24,612 bases of DNA from contig CAKXBD010000016.1 in NCBI GenBank assembly GCA_934871445.1, positions 1 to 24,612 of the forward strand, written 5' to 3'. Source of the DNA: an uncultured bacterium (GTDB lineage Bacteria; Bacillota; Clostridia; Christensenellales; Borkfalkiaceae). Positions 6,326 through 14,399 of the stretch are shown here, one piece after another. Every line of letters starts with the position of its first letter. Position 1 is the first letter of the stretch. The position numbers and the translations under genes are program-made. The notes below the pieces were generated by a model that saw only the letters and a list, made by a program, of their open reading frames with translations, was not told where the DNA came from and ran no database searches.

Positions 6326-8109
6326 CATATGTTCTTTGTATACTGACTGTTATAGAGCTTCGCGTAAAAACCGCCCTCTTCCAGCAGTTCTTTATGCGTT
6401 CCGATATCGACGATTTTTCCGTTATCCACCGCGATGATCATATCCGCATTTACGATCGTCGACAGGCGGTGCGCGATGACGAAACACGTCTTGCCTTTCA
6501 TGAGCTTATCCATCGCTTTCTGAATGAGGATCTCCGTGCGCGTATCGACGTCGGAAGTCGCTTCGTCCAATATCAAAAGCGGTTTATCCGACAAAAACGC
6601 ACGCGCGATCGTCAAAAGCTGTTTCTGACCGCCCGAAAGCGACGTCGAATCAGTGATCACCGTATCGTACCCCTTCGGCAGGAGCCTTATAAACCGATCG
6701 CAATAGGCAGCCCGACAGGCGGCCTCTACTTCCTCTTTCGTCACTCCGTCCCTGCCATAGGCGATATTTTCGTACACGGTGCCTTCAAACAGCCACGTGT
6801 CTTGCAAAACCATGGAAAATTGTTCGCGTACGTTCTCGCGGTTCATCTCCGAAATGTCAAAGCCGTCGATTTCGATTTTTCCGCTTCGGGGATCGTAAAA
6901 GCGCATCAGCAAATTGACGATCGTCGTCTTGCCCGCGCCCGTGGGGCCGACGATCGCCACTTTTTCGCCGGCTCTTACAGAAAAGCTCAGATGTTCGATG
7001 AGCGGCTTTTCCGCGGTATAGGAGAAATCCACGTCCTTAAATTCCACGTTTCCCGCAATTTTTTCGGGCAGGAGCTCCGTTTCGACCGACATCTCCTCTT
7101 CGTCGAGAAATCCGTACACCTTTTTGGCCGCAGAGCCTACGTGCTGAATGGACGAAAGTCCGTTTGCGATCTGCATGAGCGGGCCGGAAAAGTTTTTGGA
7201 ATACAGGACGACCGTGACGACCGTCGCCACTTCCAGCGTTCCCGACACCGCGAGGAGTCCGCCGAGCAGACACACCGCGATAAACGAGGCGTGATTCGTG
7301 AAAGAAATGACGGGCTGAACCGCAGAGGACAAAAATACGGCACGGCGGTTGACTTCCGTGAGTCCGTCGTTGATTTTTTTGTGCTTTTTCTGCATAGTCT
7401 CTTCCATGTTATAGGATTTTACGGTCTCTATTCCGCCGTAATCCTCCTCGACACAGGAATACAGTTCCTCGTAACTCTTCCACATTTTATCGTAGTAGCG
7501 CATGCTTTTGCGGGCAATTACGGTAGAAATGACCGTGGACAGCGGAACCAGAAGAATGACCGCCAGAGCCATCGGAACGTTTTCGTAAAAGAGCATGACC
7601 GCGATGGCCGTGAGCTGCAAAACGCCCATTAAAAGCACGTCTATCGCCTCGTGTATGGAGTTTCCCATCATGGAGACGTTATTATTTACGCGGGCGAGAA
7701 TTTCTCCCGTCTTGGTCTTATCGAGATAGGACACGGGCAGGCGGGAAATCTTATCCGCCATCGCAATGCGAAGCTGACACGTAAAGCGGCGGGAAACCAC
7801 GTTATTGAGCGTATACATTTTCAGCCATGAAAAGAAGGAATACACCGCGTAAATCCCCGCCAGCACCGCGAGCGGGACCGCGAGGCTCTTCAAAAACGCG
7901 GACGCATCGGCTCCGTCCGAGCGGATAAAGTCATCCGCTTTTCCGATGACGCTGCCGATAATCTGCGGGGAAAGAATATTACACGCGATGATGACGAGCG
8001 CCATTCCCACTACGGCAAAAAGCTGAAAACGGATTTTCGATACGTCCGCCAGCATGCGTTTCAAAACGCCTCTTTTCGACGGCTTCTGCATTTCTTCCAA
8101 AGCGCTCAC
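6310..8109 (-). CDS. ABC exporter half-transporter, canonical ATPase site
   Basis: A 599-aa fused permease/ATPase of the MsbA/BmrA-type exporter family, which moves drugs, lipids or peptides outward using ATP. The type I exporter membrane domain covers roughly residues 20-320. The nucleotide-binding domain has Walker A GPTGAGKTT (about 386), signature LSGGQKQLL (about 491), Walker B LLILDEATSD (about 513, with the catalytic Glu) and an AHRLST H-loop (about 546). Its first codon overlaps the stop of the partner gene by 4 bp. The pairing with a degenerate partner matches heterodimers such as BmrCD and TM287/288. Substrate cannot be told from sequence. Confidence 0.95.
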   Translation of the reverse strand: MSALEEMQKPSKRGVLKRMLADVSKIRFQLFAVVGMALVIIACNILSPQIIGSVIGKADDFIRSDGADASAFLKSLAVPLAVLAGIYAVYSFFSWLKMYTLNNVVSRRFTCQLRIAMADKISRLPVSYLDKTKTGEILARVNNNVSMMGNSIHEAIDVLLMGVLQLTAIAVMLFYENVPMALAVILLVPLSTVISTVIARKSMRYYDKMWKSYEELYSCVEEDYGGIETVKSYNMEETMQKKHKKINDGLTEVNRRAVFLSSAVQPVISFTNHASFIAVCLLGGLLAVSGTLEVATVVTVVLYSKNFSGPLMQIANGLSSIQHVGSAAKKVYGFLDEEEMSVETELLPEKIAGNVEFKDVDFSYTAEKPLIEHLSFSVRAGEKVAIVGPTGAGKTTIVNLLMRFYDPRSGKIEIDGFDISEMNRENVREQFSMVLQDTWLFEGTVYENIAYGRDGVTKEEVEAACRAAYCDRFIRLLPKGYDTVITDSTSLSGGQKQLLTIARAFLSDKPLLILDEATSDVDTRTEILIQKAMDKLMKGKTCFVIAHRLSTIVNADMIIAVDNGKIVDIGTHKELLEEGGFYAKLYNSQYTKNICPPSL

Positions 8110-9839
8110 CTCCCCGTTTCGGACGCGCTTCGGCGCGTTTGAGAAAGATAAATTTCCCGATAAATCCCGCAGGAGCGCATCAATTCCTCATGCGTGCCGC
8201 CGGCGTCTATCCTTCCGCCGTCGAACACGTAAATTTTATCGCAGTTCATCGCCGTCGTCACTCGCTGCGTAACGATAATCTGCGTCTTGCCCTTCAAGCG
8301 CTCCGCCAAGCAGGCGCGAAGCCTTGACTCCGTGAGAAAGTCGAGCGCGGAAAAACTGTCGTCGAATATGTATACCGCCGCGGGCTTCAACAGCGCGCGC
8401 GCAATGGCCAATCTCTGTTTCTGCCCGCCCGAAAGATTTCCGCCGCGTTGGGTCGTAGGATAGTCCAATCCTTCTTTCTGCGCCTCCACAAAATCGATGA
8501 GCTGCGCGTCGGAAACGGCTCTGAGAACTTTCGCGTCCTCCGCTTCACGGCCCGCCAGAACGTTTTCCCGTATCGTTCCCGAAAATATCGTATCCCGCTG
8601 CAAAACACAGGAAATATTCTCCCGAAGGCGACGCTCGCCCAGCGTTTCGGCGAGGGTTCCGTCGAAGGAGAGCTCCCCGCCCGTCGGCGACGCCAGCCCC
8701 AGCAACAGGCGGACCACCGTACTCTTTCCCGAACCCGTACCGCCGATAAACGCTATTTTCTGACCGGGCAAAATTTCCATGTCTATCCCCGAAAGCGCAT
8801 CGTCGGAACCCGCGGGATAACGATAGGAGACTCCCTTTAAGCGGATTCCGCCCTTCAACGGCGGCTGCCCTTCCGCACGCGTTTCGGGAACGGAATCCGC
8901 CGTCAGGACTTCGGATATGCGCATGCAGTTCACCTTGGCTCGGGGAATTTCCGAAACGGTGAAGGAAATACTCATAATCCCCGACATAATCATGCCCACG
9001 TATTCGATGACCGCAAGAATACCGCCCGCCGTCAGGCGGCTGTCGGGCAGGGAAAGACGATAGGCTCCCACGTACAGAATGAGCACCGTCACGAGGTTCA
9101 AAACGAGCATACATACGGGACTGATGAGCCCCGCCCGAATATTCGCCTTGATGATGTTATCCGCCATGACGTGCGTCGCTCGGTCGATTTTCTGCTGTTC
9201 CGCTCCCTCGCGGTTGAATGCCCGCACGACGCGGATTCCCGAAAGGCGGCTCCTGATCAGCGCGTTCTGCTTATCCATGTATTCGTCGGAAATTTTCCAA
9301 AGCGGATGAATACGCCGCGAAACCAAAAGAACCACCGCCAAAATGACGGGCACGAACGCAAACAGAATGAGCGCTAACACCCAATCTTTACGAAAGGCGA
9401 GCGCCGTGCCCAAAATCATGGTGAACGGAATGGCGGAAAGAGCGCTCAAAAGAGTGTTGATGACGTCCCCTACCCGATCCACGTCTTCGATGGAACGGGT
9501 AATCAACGCGCCCGTTCCCATCTTTTTGAAAGTATCCGCGGGCATGGAATTCACCTTCGCGAAAATTTCCGCGCGAAGGTCGCCGCAAAAGCGGGCCGTC
9601 GCACCCTGCCCGATCTTATATGCGAACACGATTAAAATCACGTCCGCAACCGTCACGGCCGCCATGACCGCACATGTCCTATAAACGTAAGAAATATTTT
9701 TCTCCCCGATTCCGTAATCGACGATATTCGTCATCAGCGTCGGAAGCGCCACCGAACACACGGTGGACAACACCAGCATGACGAATGCCGCGGAAAGCGG
9801 CAATCGGTATTTTTTGAGTCGACTGAGTATATCTTTCAT
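8106..9839 (-). CDS. ABC exporter half-transporter, degenerate ATPase site
   Basis: A 577-aa fused permease/ATPase, the partner of the 599-aa protein. The membrane domain spans about residues 10-300. The ATPase domain has an intact Walker A, GGTGSGKST (about 368), and signature, LSGGQKQRL (about 468). The residue after the Walker B Asp is Asp rather than Glu (IFDDSFSALD, about 491), and the H-loop reads TQRVTT with Gln in place of His (about 523). These substitutions mark the non-hydrolytic member of heterodimeric exporters, so one composite site should hydrolyse ATP poorly. The start is ATG 9839 with AGGAAA upstream. First gene of the two-gene operon. Confidence 0.94.
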   Translation of the reverse strand: MKDILSRLKKYRLPLSAAFVMLVLSTVCSVALPTLMTNIVDYGIGEKNISYVYRTCAVMAAVTVADVILIVFAYKIGQGATARFCGDLRAEIFAKVNSMPADTFKKMGTGALITRSIEDVDRVGDVINTLLSALSAIPFTMILGTALAFRKDWVLALILFAFVPVILAVVLLVSRRIHPLWKISDEYMDKQNALIRSRLSGIRVVRAFNREGAEQQKIDRATHVMADNIIKANIRAGLISPVCMLVLNLVTVLILYVGAYRLSLPDSRLTAGGILAVIEYVGMIMSGIMSISFTVSEIPRAKVNCMRISEVLTADSVPETRAEGQPPLKGGIRLKGVSYRYPAGSDDALSGIDMEILPGQKIAFIGGTGSGKSTVVRLLLGLASPTGGELSFDGTLAETLGERRLRENISCVLQRDTIFSGTIRENVLAGREAEDAKVLRAVSDAQLIDFVEAQKEGLDYPTTQRGGNLSGGQKQRLAIARALLKPAAVYIFDDSFSALDFLTESRLRACLAERLKGKTQIIVTQRVTTAMNCDKIYVFDGGRIDAGGTHEELMRSCGIYREIYLSQTRRSASETGR

Positions 9840-9906
9840 TCTTTTTTCGATTTCCTGTCAATTGTGTTTCGTGTCATATTTTTTGTGCGAGAGTCGGGCG
9901 GAGACG

Positions 9907-9956
9907 AAAAAAACAGAACATTCGGCAAACTATCAATGCGAAAATTTGCTTCCGAA
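9907..9956 (-). terminator. Possible terminator after P-II-like gene
   Basis: The 164-nt gap between the P-II-like gene and the ABC operon holds, on the minus strand, an imperfect stem (TTCGG plus GCAAA against TTTGC plus CCGAA, with a small bulge). A run of seven Ts follows about 7 nt later. The distance to the T-run is long, so this is tentative. I see nothing else in the gap. Confidence 0.4.
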
Positions 9957-10003
9957 CGTCCCGACGACGCAAAATATCGCTTCAAAAGGGTATGGGAAAA
10001 GCG

Positions 10004-10834
10004 TTATTTTTTCGCAGACGGTGTATCGGAATCGGGCGACATCGAGCCTACGCCGATCAAATTATCCACCGGCAGAGAAAACAAAACCCCGCCCGCGTCC
10101 GTTTTCAGCCCCGCAGTCTCCTGAATCGCCCGCATGATGGGCAGTTTTCCCTCGCGCTTCGTCAGAATCATCAGAATTTCCGTCTCCTCTTGAAACGTTA
10201 CCCCGATAAGCTGCTCCGCTTTCCGATTGTTCAGCGTCGTCGCGTGTATGAGCGTTCCGCCCGCCGCGCCCGCTTCCCGCGCCGCATTCATCGCTTCGTC
10301 GGCAAAACCGCTCTGCATGGCTGCTATCACCAAATCGTAAATTCTCGAATTTTCGTTCATTTTTCTTTCCCTCCCCGCCGCGGCTTCCTTCGGCGCGGCT
10401 TTCAAAAGTCCGTTCGCGACGATGCTCGATACCCCCGTCAACGGCATGGTAAAACAAATCCCCTTCCCTACGAGATACAGCTCCATTTCTTTCTGTATCC
10501 CCTCCAAAATCATCCTTTCCGAGGTCTCCGGAATCAGCGAAAGCACCATTCTCTTGCTCGTCTCCCCGAGACCGAGATAGTCCAGAACCGCCGTGCGCGC
10601 CGTACCGTGCGCTTCAAAGGAATAACTCAGTGCCGCGCCCGAAGCGTTGCACAGTTCCACGACCTCCGCGGCGTCCTCCTGCCCCACGATTCCGACAAGA
10701 AGTTTCAGTCGCGGCGGCTGTCCGCCCTTTGAACGCAACGGATTCGAACCGTCTTTCTCCCGCACTACGCGCAGCTTTTTCAGCTTTCCGCCCGCAAACC
10801 CCTTTTTCAATGTCAACTTTTCAATCCCGCTCAT
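10004..10834 (-). CDS. P-II-like regulatory protein with two related domains
   Basis: A 276-aa protein that appears to hold two P-II-like (GlnB-fold) units. The second, about residues 155-268, begins with a self-contained YDLVIAAMQSGFADEAMNAAREAGAAGGTLIHAT, the beta-alpha start typical of P-II proteins, and continues ILMILTKREGKLPIMRAI. The first, about residues 38-135, has the same outline (LLVGIVGQEDAAEVVELCNASGAALSY). Classical GlnB T-loop residues are not evident. I start at ATG 10834, preceded by GAGGTGG and one base beyond the stop of the DUF1538 gene; translation is therefore coupled. P-II-like proteins usually sense nucleotides or other small ligands and bind a membrane partner, here presumably the DUF1538 protein. 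Confidence 0.75.
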   Translation of the reverse strand: MSGIEKLTLKKGFAGGKLKKLRVVREKDGSNPLRSKGGQPPRLKLLVGIVGQEDAAEVVELCNASGAALSYSFEAHGTARTAVLDYLGLGETSKRMVLSLIPETSERMILEGIQKEMELYLVGKGICFTMPLTGVSSIVANGLLKAAPKEAAAGRERKMNENSRIYDLVIAAMQSGFADEAMNAAREAGAAGGTLIHATTLNNRKAEQLIGVTFQEETEILMILTKREGKLPIMRAIQETAGLKTDAGGVLFSLPVDNLIGVGSMSPDSDTPSAKK

Positions 10835-10835
10835 G

Positions 10836-12389
10836 TCAGTCCACCTCGTATTCCACAACGTCGTCCTCTTCGGAAAGGAAATTCTTCTTATATGTCGCCG
10901 TCTTACGCCTGTAATGGATTCCCAGAATCTGAATACTCACGAGCGGCGCCAGCGCTACGAGCGCCACGCATCCGAACGCCAGTGTCATAATCTCCGTCGG
11001 CGCAAGCACGGAGCACGCTCCGATTGCCATGGGCAGTACAAATGAGGAAACCATGGCTCCGCTGGCGACGCCGCCGGAGTCGAACGCGATCCCCGTAAAC
11101 AGCTTGGGCGTGAAAATCATCAGCACCAGCGCCGCGGCATACCCCGGAAGCAAAAGCCACATTACGTTGAACCCGAGAACGATCCGAAGCATGGAAAATC
11201 CCAGCGCCGCGCAAACGCCGATACACAAGCCCTTCTTCATCGTCGAAGCGGAAACCGCACCCGCGGACATGTGCTCCACCTGTTTATTGAGTACGTACAC
11301 CGCAGGCTCGGCCGAGACGACGAAATACCCCAAAAGCATCCCCACGGGCACCAACAGCCAGCCGTTCCAAAAACCGGCAAGCGCTTTGCCGATTTCCCGC
11401 CCCACGGGCATGAACCCCACGTTTGCGCCCGTCAAAAAGAACGTCAGTCCCGCAAACGTATATACGAGCCCGATAATTACCTTTATGAGCTGACGGCGGG
11501 GAAATGCCCGCGTTATTAGTTGAAACAATACGAAAAACGCCGCAATCGGCGACAGCGCGCGAAGCACTTCCAGCGCGTATTCCCCCAAGCCCCTGCCGTA
11601 ATCGAGAAAGGCGCTCTGCGTCGTCTCGGGCGGCACGATGTCCGATACGGGATATTCGCCCCCCTGCGCCTTATAAATAATTCCCAAAACGAGCACCGCC
11701 AGAATCGGGCCGATACTGCTCAAAGCCACAAGGCCGAAACTGTCGTCACCGCTCTTTTTACCGCTCCTCACCGCCGCCACGCCTACGCCCAGCGACATGA
11801 TAAAGGGCACCGTCACGGGCCCCGTCGTGACTCCGCCCGCGTCGAAGGAAATCGCCCAAAAACTCGACGGAACCGCCGTGAGCGCCAACGCGAACACCGC
11901 CGTATAACATATCGCCAGCAGGGCGGAAAGACTCACGCCGAACACGATTCGCAGCATCGCCGACATGAGAAAAAGCCCCATTCCCACCGATACCGTGACA
12001 ACCATCACCATATTTTCGATGTCGGGAACCTGTTCCGCCAAAATTTGCAAATCGGGTTCCGCCATGGTCACGATGACGCCTATCACGAAGCTGACAAAGG
12101 CTATCAGCCATACTTTCTTGCTCTTGGTCAGCGTCGAGCCTACCCTTTGACCGATGACGAGCATGGACATGTCTGCGCCCAATGCAAACAGCGCCGTTCC
12201 GAAAATCAAAAGCAGGACCCCGACGGCGAACAAAAGAAATGTGCCCGTCTCCAAGGGCGTCAACGTGAGAGACAACCCCAATACGATGAGCGCTATGGGA
12301 AAAACTGCACGAAAAGCCTCTTTCAGTTTTTCTTTCAGCGCCTCCGACATTTCCTTGCGCCGCTCTTTGAGTTTTTCCCTATCCGCCAT
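10836..12389 (-). CDS. DUF1538 family multi-pass membrane protein
   Basis: A 517-aa protein with about a dozen hydrophobic helices. It has two halves with repeated signatures: SFDAGGVTTGPVTVPFIMSLGVG near residues 185-207 and AFDSGGVASGAMVSSFVLPMA near 442-462. This internal duplication points to an inverted- or tandem-repeat transporter fold. The family is annotated as DUF1538 and often lies beside P-II-like genes; transport is likely but the substrate is not known. The start is ATG 12389 with AAGGGGAG upstream; a GTG/ATG further upstream at 12407 is less likely. The N-terminal 30 residues are strongly charged (REKLKERRKEMSEALKEKLK) and cytoplasmic. Confidence 0.85.
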   Translation of the reverse strand: MADREKLKERRKEMSEALKEKLKEAFRAVFPIALIVLGLSLTLTPLETGTFLLFAVGVLLLIFGTALFALGADMSMLVIGQRVGSTLTKSKKVWLIAFVSFVIGVIVTMAEPDLQILAEQVPDIENMVMVVTVSVGMGLFLMSAMLRIVFGVSLSALLAICYTAVFALALTAVPSSFWAISFDAGGVTTGPVTVPFIMSLGVGVAAVRSGKKSGDDSFGLVALSSIGPILAVLVLGIIYKAQGGEYPVSDIVPPETTQSAFLDYGRGLGEYALEVLRALSPIAAFFVLFQLITRAFPRRQLIKVIIGLVYTFAGLTFFLTGANVGFMPVGREIGKALAGFWNGWLLVPVGMLLGYFVVSAEPAVYVLNKQVEHMSAGAVSASTMKKGLCIGVCAALGFSMLRIVLGFNVMWLLLPGYAAALVLMIFTPKLFTGIAFDSGGVASGAMVSSFVLPMAIGACSVLAPTEIMTLAFGCVALVALAPLVSIQILGIHYRRKTATYKKNFLSEEDDVVEYEVD

Positions 12390-12427
12390 ATTATCTCCCC
12401 TTTTCAAAATTTATTCTTTTCTTTGTG

Positions 12428-12463
12428 AAAAAACCGCTTGCCTGTTTCGGGCAAGCGGTTTTT
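12428..12463 (-). terminator. Terminator of the ruvX-DUF1292 unit
   Basis: A 14-bp stem (AAAAACCGCTTGCC against GGCAAGCGGTTTTT) with a short loop; on the minus strand it ends in a run of Ts. It separates the DUF1292 gene from the DUF1538/P-II operon. Confidence 0.85.
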
Positions 12464-12507
12464 GGAAAATAAAAATTTTGCAAGCAAAATCCGTATGCGG
12501 AAAACAA

Positions 12508-12840
12508 TCAGTCTTCCGCCCCGTCCAATTTCTTTGCGTCTTCGCTGTCTTCATACTGCTCGTACTGATTACAGAATTCCGCAAATACTTCGTCCATCAG
12601 CGTTTCGTCTTCGAGCGGAAGAAGCTCCTGTTCGTCTCCCTCGCCTTTAAGCAGGAACATCACCACTTCGTCCTCCTCTTCCTCCGTCTCCGGCTCCGCT
12701 TTCTGGAAAAAGCAATACCATTCGCCCTTATATTCGATTGTCCCGATATGGAGATATTTCTCCACATTCCCTTCGTCGTCTTCGAGTTCGAGAATATTAT
12801 CCTCGTACTCTTCGTCTTCCGTCAAGTTTTTCATGCCCAT
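12508..12840 (-). CDS. DUF1292 (YrzB-like) family protein
   Basis: A 110-aa strongly acidic cytoplasmic protein. The pattern NILELEDDEGNVEKYLHIGTIEYKGEWYCFFQ (about residues 15-46) is that of DUF1292/YrzB proteins, with E-L-x-D-E-E-G and a Y-x-x-L region. The C-terminal half (DEVFAEFCNQYEQYED) is also acidic. I start at ATG 12840, about 6 nt after AGAGGTG; an in-frame GTG at 12849 and ATG at 12834 are alternatives. It lies 11 bp downstream of ruvX, as in Bacillus, where yrzB follows yrrK. Biochemical role unknown. Confidence 0.85.
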   Translation of the reverse strand: MGMKNLTEDEEYEDNILELEDDEGNVEKYLHIGTIEYKGEWYCFFQKAEPETEEEEDEVVMFLLKGEGDEQELLPLEDETLMDEVFAEFCNQYEQYEDSEDAKKLDGAED

Positions 12841-12851
12841 TTCTTTCACCT

Positions 12852-13283
12852 CTATTTATTCTTCTTCATGCGGAGCAGGTACCCCTCCAATATATACGAC
12901 GCCGCAATAGAGTCTATCGTCTGCTTCCGCTTCTCCCGCTTCACTCCGCCTATGATCTGCACTTCCCGCGCCTGCATCGTCGTGAAACGCTCGTCCTCCA
13001 ACTCCACGGGCAATTCGCTCGTCTCCCTAAGCGCCTCCACGAATCGACGGGTCTTTTCCGTCTGCACGCTCTCCGTCCCGTCAAAATTGACGGGCATTCC
13101 GCACACGATTACCCCCGCGCCCCTGTCCTTCGCAATCTTCGCTATCGCTTCCACGTCTGCCTGAAAATTGCGCGTACGAAAATACGTCTCCGCGGGAATT
13201 GCGTATTCGTTGAACGGGTCGCTCACCGCGACGCCGATCCGCTTGTCGCCTATGTCAAAGGCTATCGCCCGTTTTCCTATCAT
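12852..13283 (-). CDS. ruvX: RuvX/YqgF family RNase H-fold nuclease
   Basis: A 143-aa YqgF-family protein, a putative Holliday-junction resolvase also implicated in 16S rRNA 5'-end processing in E. coli. It shows the family motifs in order: AIAFDIGDKRIGVAVSD with the first catalytic Asp (about residue 10), VIVCGMPVNFDGTES, VELEDERFTTMQA with the acidic pair, and the C-terminal IDSIAASYILEGYL with the last catalytic Asp. ATG 13283 fits the family start. A TATAAT hexamer lies about 8 nt before it, so the message may be leaderless; a TTG at 13301 preceded by GGGGGA is the alternative start. Confidence 0.93.
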   Translation of the reverse strand: MIGKRAIAFDIGDKRIGVAVSDPFNEYAIPAETYFRTRNFQADVEAIAKIAKDRGAGVIVCGMPVNFDGTESVQTEKTRRFVEALRETSELPVELEDERFTTMQAREVQIIGGVKREKRKQTIDSIAASYILEGYLLRMKKNK

Positions 13284-13381
13284 AAAAGCATTATAGCACA
13301 AAACTGTCCCCCGCGTCTATTGTTTTACGCAAACATTTTTTATTTTTTTCATTTTTCGCCGCGACGGACTTTACATAAAAA

Positions 13382-13404
13382 CGCGGCGGTTAAAAACCGC
13401 CGCG
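13382..13404 (-). terminator. Terminator downstream of YtxH-like gene
   Basis: A perfect 10-bp GC-rich stem (CGCGGCGGTT against AACCGCCGCG) with a 3-nt loop, followed on the minus strand by TTTTT. Confidence 0.85.
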
Positions 13405-13415
13405 CCGTTAAAAAC

Positions 13416-13500
13416 ATGGCCGAAAAAATTCATGCGTTTCGGAAAATTGCTTTCCGCATGACCGAAAAAATTCGTCCGCTCGGGGAAAATTATTTTCCGC
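13416..13500. repeat. Two imperfect tandem copies of a ~42-bp unit
   Basis: Copy one (13416-13457) and copy two (13458-13500) both run ATGRCCGAAAAAATTC.. to ..TTTTCCGC, differing at about ten positions. Copy two overlaps the last codons of the YtxH-like gene, so the repeat probably arose by duplication of its 3' end. Confidence 0.65.
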
Positions 13501-13750
13501 GCGACTTCTTCTCCGTCTTTTCCATGTCGCCTTTACTCTGTTCCCCCTCTCCGCTCTTTTCCGAAGATTGGGAAGAAAATATGCCCTTTCCGCTTTCAAT
13601 GTCTTTCAGCTTCTCGTCCATCATCTCGTCGAGACGCTGTTTGACTTCCTCCTGCCCTTTTCTTACGAGCGTGCGCATCTTACAGCTATTCGCCGCAAGC
13701 AACGCTCCGCCTACCGCACCGAGCAAAAGCCCGATTGTAAATTTCTCCAT
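13490..13750 (-). CDS. YtxH-like small membrane protein
   Basis: An 86-aa protein with one N-terminal membrane helix rich in Gly and Ala (FTIGLLLGAVGGALLAAN, residues 4-21). A long charged helical region follows (VRKGQEEVKQRLDEMMDEKLKDIESG) and then a hydrophilic Ser/Lys/Glu tail. This is the plan of YtxH-type proteins, whose function is poorly defined. AAGGAGG lies upstream of both ATG 13750 and a TTG at 13756; I prefer the ATG. It forms a single-gene unit with its own terminator. Confidence 0.75.
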   Translation of the reverse strand: MEKFTIGLLLGAVGGALLAANSCKMRTLVRKGQEEVKQRLDEMMDEKLKDIESGKGIFSSQSSEKSGEGEQSKGDMEKTEKKSRGK

Positions 13751-13878
13751 ATTCAAAAAATCCTCCTTACGGAAAATTCGCTCCGCGCGGATTTCCCGTA
13801 CAGTCAGTATGAGTCTATTTACTCGGATTTATTCATAGCTTTCGACAAATTTTGACAAACAAAAACTTTATCCCCCTC

Positions 13879-13900
13879 AAAAAGACGGCGACGTCCTTTT
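13879..13900 (-). terminator. Terminator of the 34-codon ORF
   Basis: A 9-bp stem (AAAAGGACG against CGTCTTTTT, with one G-U pair) around the loop TCGC on the minus strand, ending in five Ts. It starts directly at the stop codon of the small ORF. Confidence 0.75.
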
Positions 13901-14004
13901 CAAAAGTCAAGATACAGAAATACGTCTTTCCGTTCCGTCGGAAAATGTAATAGAATATCTGAAAGCAAGACTTTCAGATATTCTATTACACTCTTAACGT
14001 CCAT
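13900..14004 (-). CDS. 34-aa protein, divergent from XRE regulator
   Basis: A 34-codon ORF with a near-perfect ribosome binding site (AAGGAGGTG, 6-7 nt before ATG 14004) and an intrinsic terminator at its stop, so it is a complete transcription unit. The peptide begins MDVKSVIEYLKVLLSDILLH, predicted amphipathic helix, and ends FLYLDF. Its EYLKVLLSD matches DYLKVILGD of the 44-aa product at 1004-1138, which sits in the same place beside another HTH gene. Codons 5-20 or so are built from a perfect 20-bp inverted repeat (13946-13990), so the mRNA folds strongly inside the coding region. It may be a functional micropeptide, or a decayed family member truncated relative to the 44-aa one. Confidence 0.65.
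   Translation of the reverse strand: MDVKSVIEYLKVLLSDILLHFPTERKDVFLYLDF
13946..13990. repeat. Perfect 20-bp inverted repeat inside small ORF
   Basis: TGTAATAGAATATCTGAAAG (13946-13965) is exactly complementary to 13971-13990, with a 5-nt spacer CAAGA. It lies wholly inside the 34-codon ORF. It lacks a T-run and is AT-rich, so it is not a standard terminator. Confidence 0.9.
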
Positions 14005-14032
14005 TATTTCACCTCCTTTTTTATTATTATAA

Positions 14033-14076
14033 ATGATTATTACACATAAATCAAGCGAATAATGATTAATAATCAT
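14033..14076. promoter_or_regulatory. Operator sites of the first XRE paralogue
   Basis: The palindrome ATGATTAATAATCAT (14062-14076) lies 26 bp before the HTH ATG. A half-site ATGATTA occurs at 14033-14039, nearer the divergent small ORF. Probable binding sites for the XRE protein at 14102. Confidence 0.6.
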
Positions 14077-14101
14077 AAAATATAAATACATGGAGGAAAT
14101 A

Positions 14102-14317
14102 ATGATTACGCTTGAAAACATTCAAACCCGACTTATCCAAGCGATTAGAGAAAGCGCCTTAAAGCAAAAAGATATTGCTAAACAGCTGAACGTTGACCCT
14201 TCCAATATTTCCCATTATGTAAACGGAGATATTTTACCCTCTTTGGATACCTTTGCAAATCTATGTAAAATCATCGACGCAGACCCTGCGTACATTCTTT
14301 GTCTTTCCGATAGATAA
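14102..14317 (+). CDS. XRE-family regulator (first of two paralogues)
   Basis: A 71-aa single-domain Cro/C1-type protein. The HTH lies at about residues 22-44 (LKQKDIAKQLNVDPSNISHYVNG), followed by PSLDTFANLCKIIDADPAYILCL. ATG 14102 is chosen over 14090 because the latter is part of the GGAGG ribosome binding site. It is divergent from the 34-codon ORF with operator palindromes between, and 82 bp upstream of a close paralogue. Local DNA-binding repressor is the likely role. Confidence 0.88.
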   Translation: MITLENIQTRLIQAIRESALKQKDIAKQLNVDPSNISHYVNGDILPSLDTFANLCKIIDADPAYILCLSDR

Positions 14318-14326
14318 CGTCGTCAA

Positions 14327-14375
14327 TTATGAGCAATAGTCATTATTGCAGAAATCAAATGATTCATGCTCATAA
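14327..14375 (+). promoter_or_regulatory. Inverted repeats upstream of the second XRE paralogue
   Basis: The outer repeat TTATGAGCA (14327-14335) and TGCTCATAA (14367-14375) encloses CAATAGTCATTATTG (14334-14348). It differs in sequence from the operator of the first paralogue, suggesting separate recognition. Confidence 0.55.
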
Positions 14376-14399
14376 AATAAATTTGGAGGGTTTGATTAA

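Noticed and set aside
6394..7632. 412-aa plus-strand frame over the ABC gene
   Set aside because: Antisense to a clear ABC exporter; composition typical of a shadow frame.
11520..12428. 302-aa plus-strand frame over DUF1538
   Set aside because: Antisense to a clear multi-pass membrane protein; rich in Arg, His and Gln.
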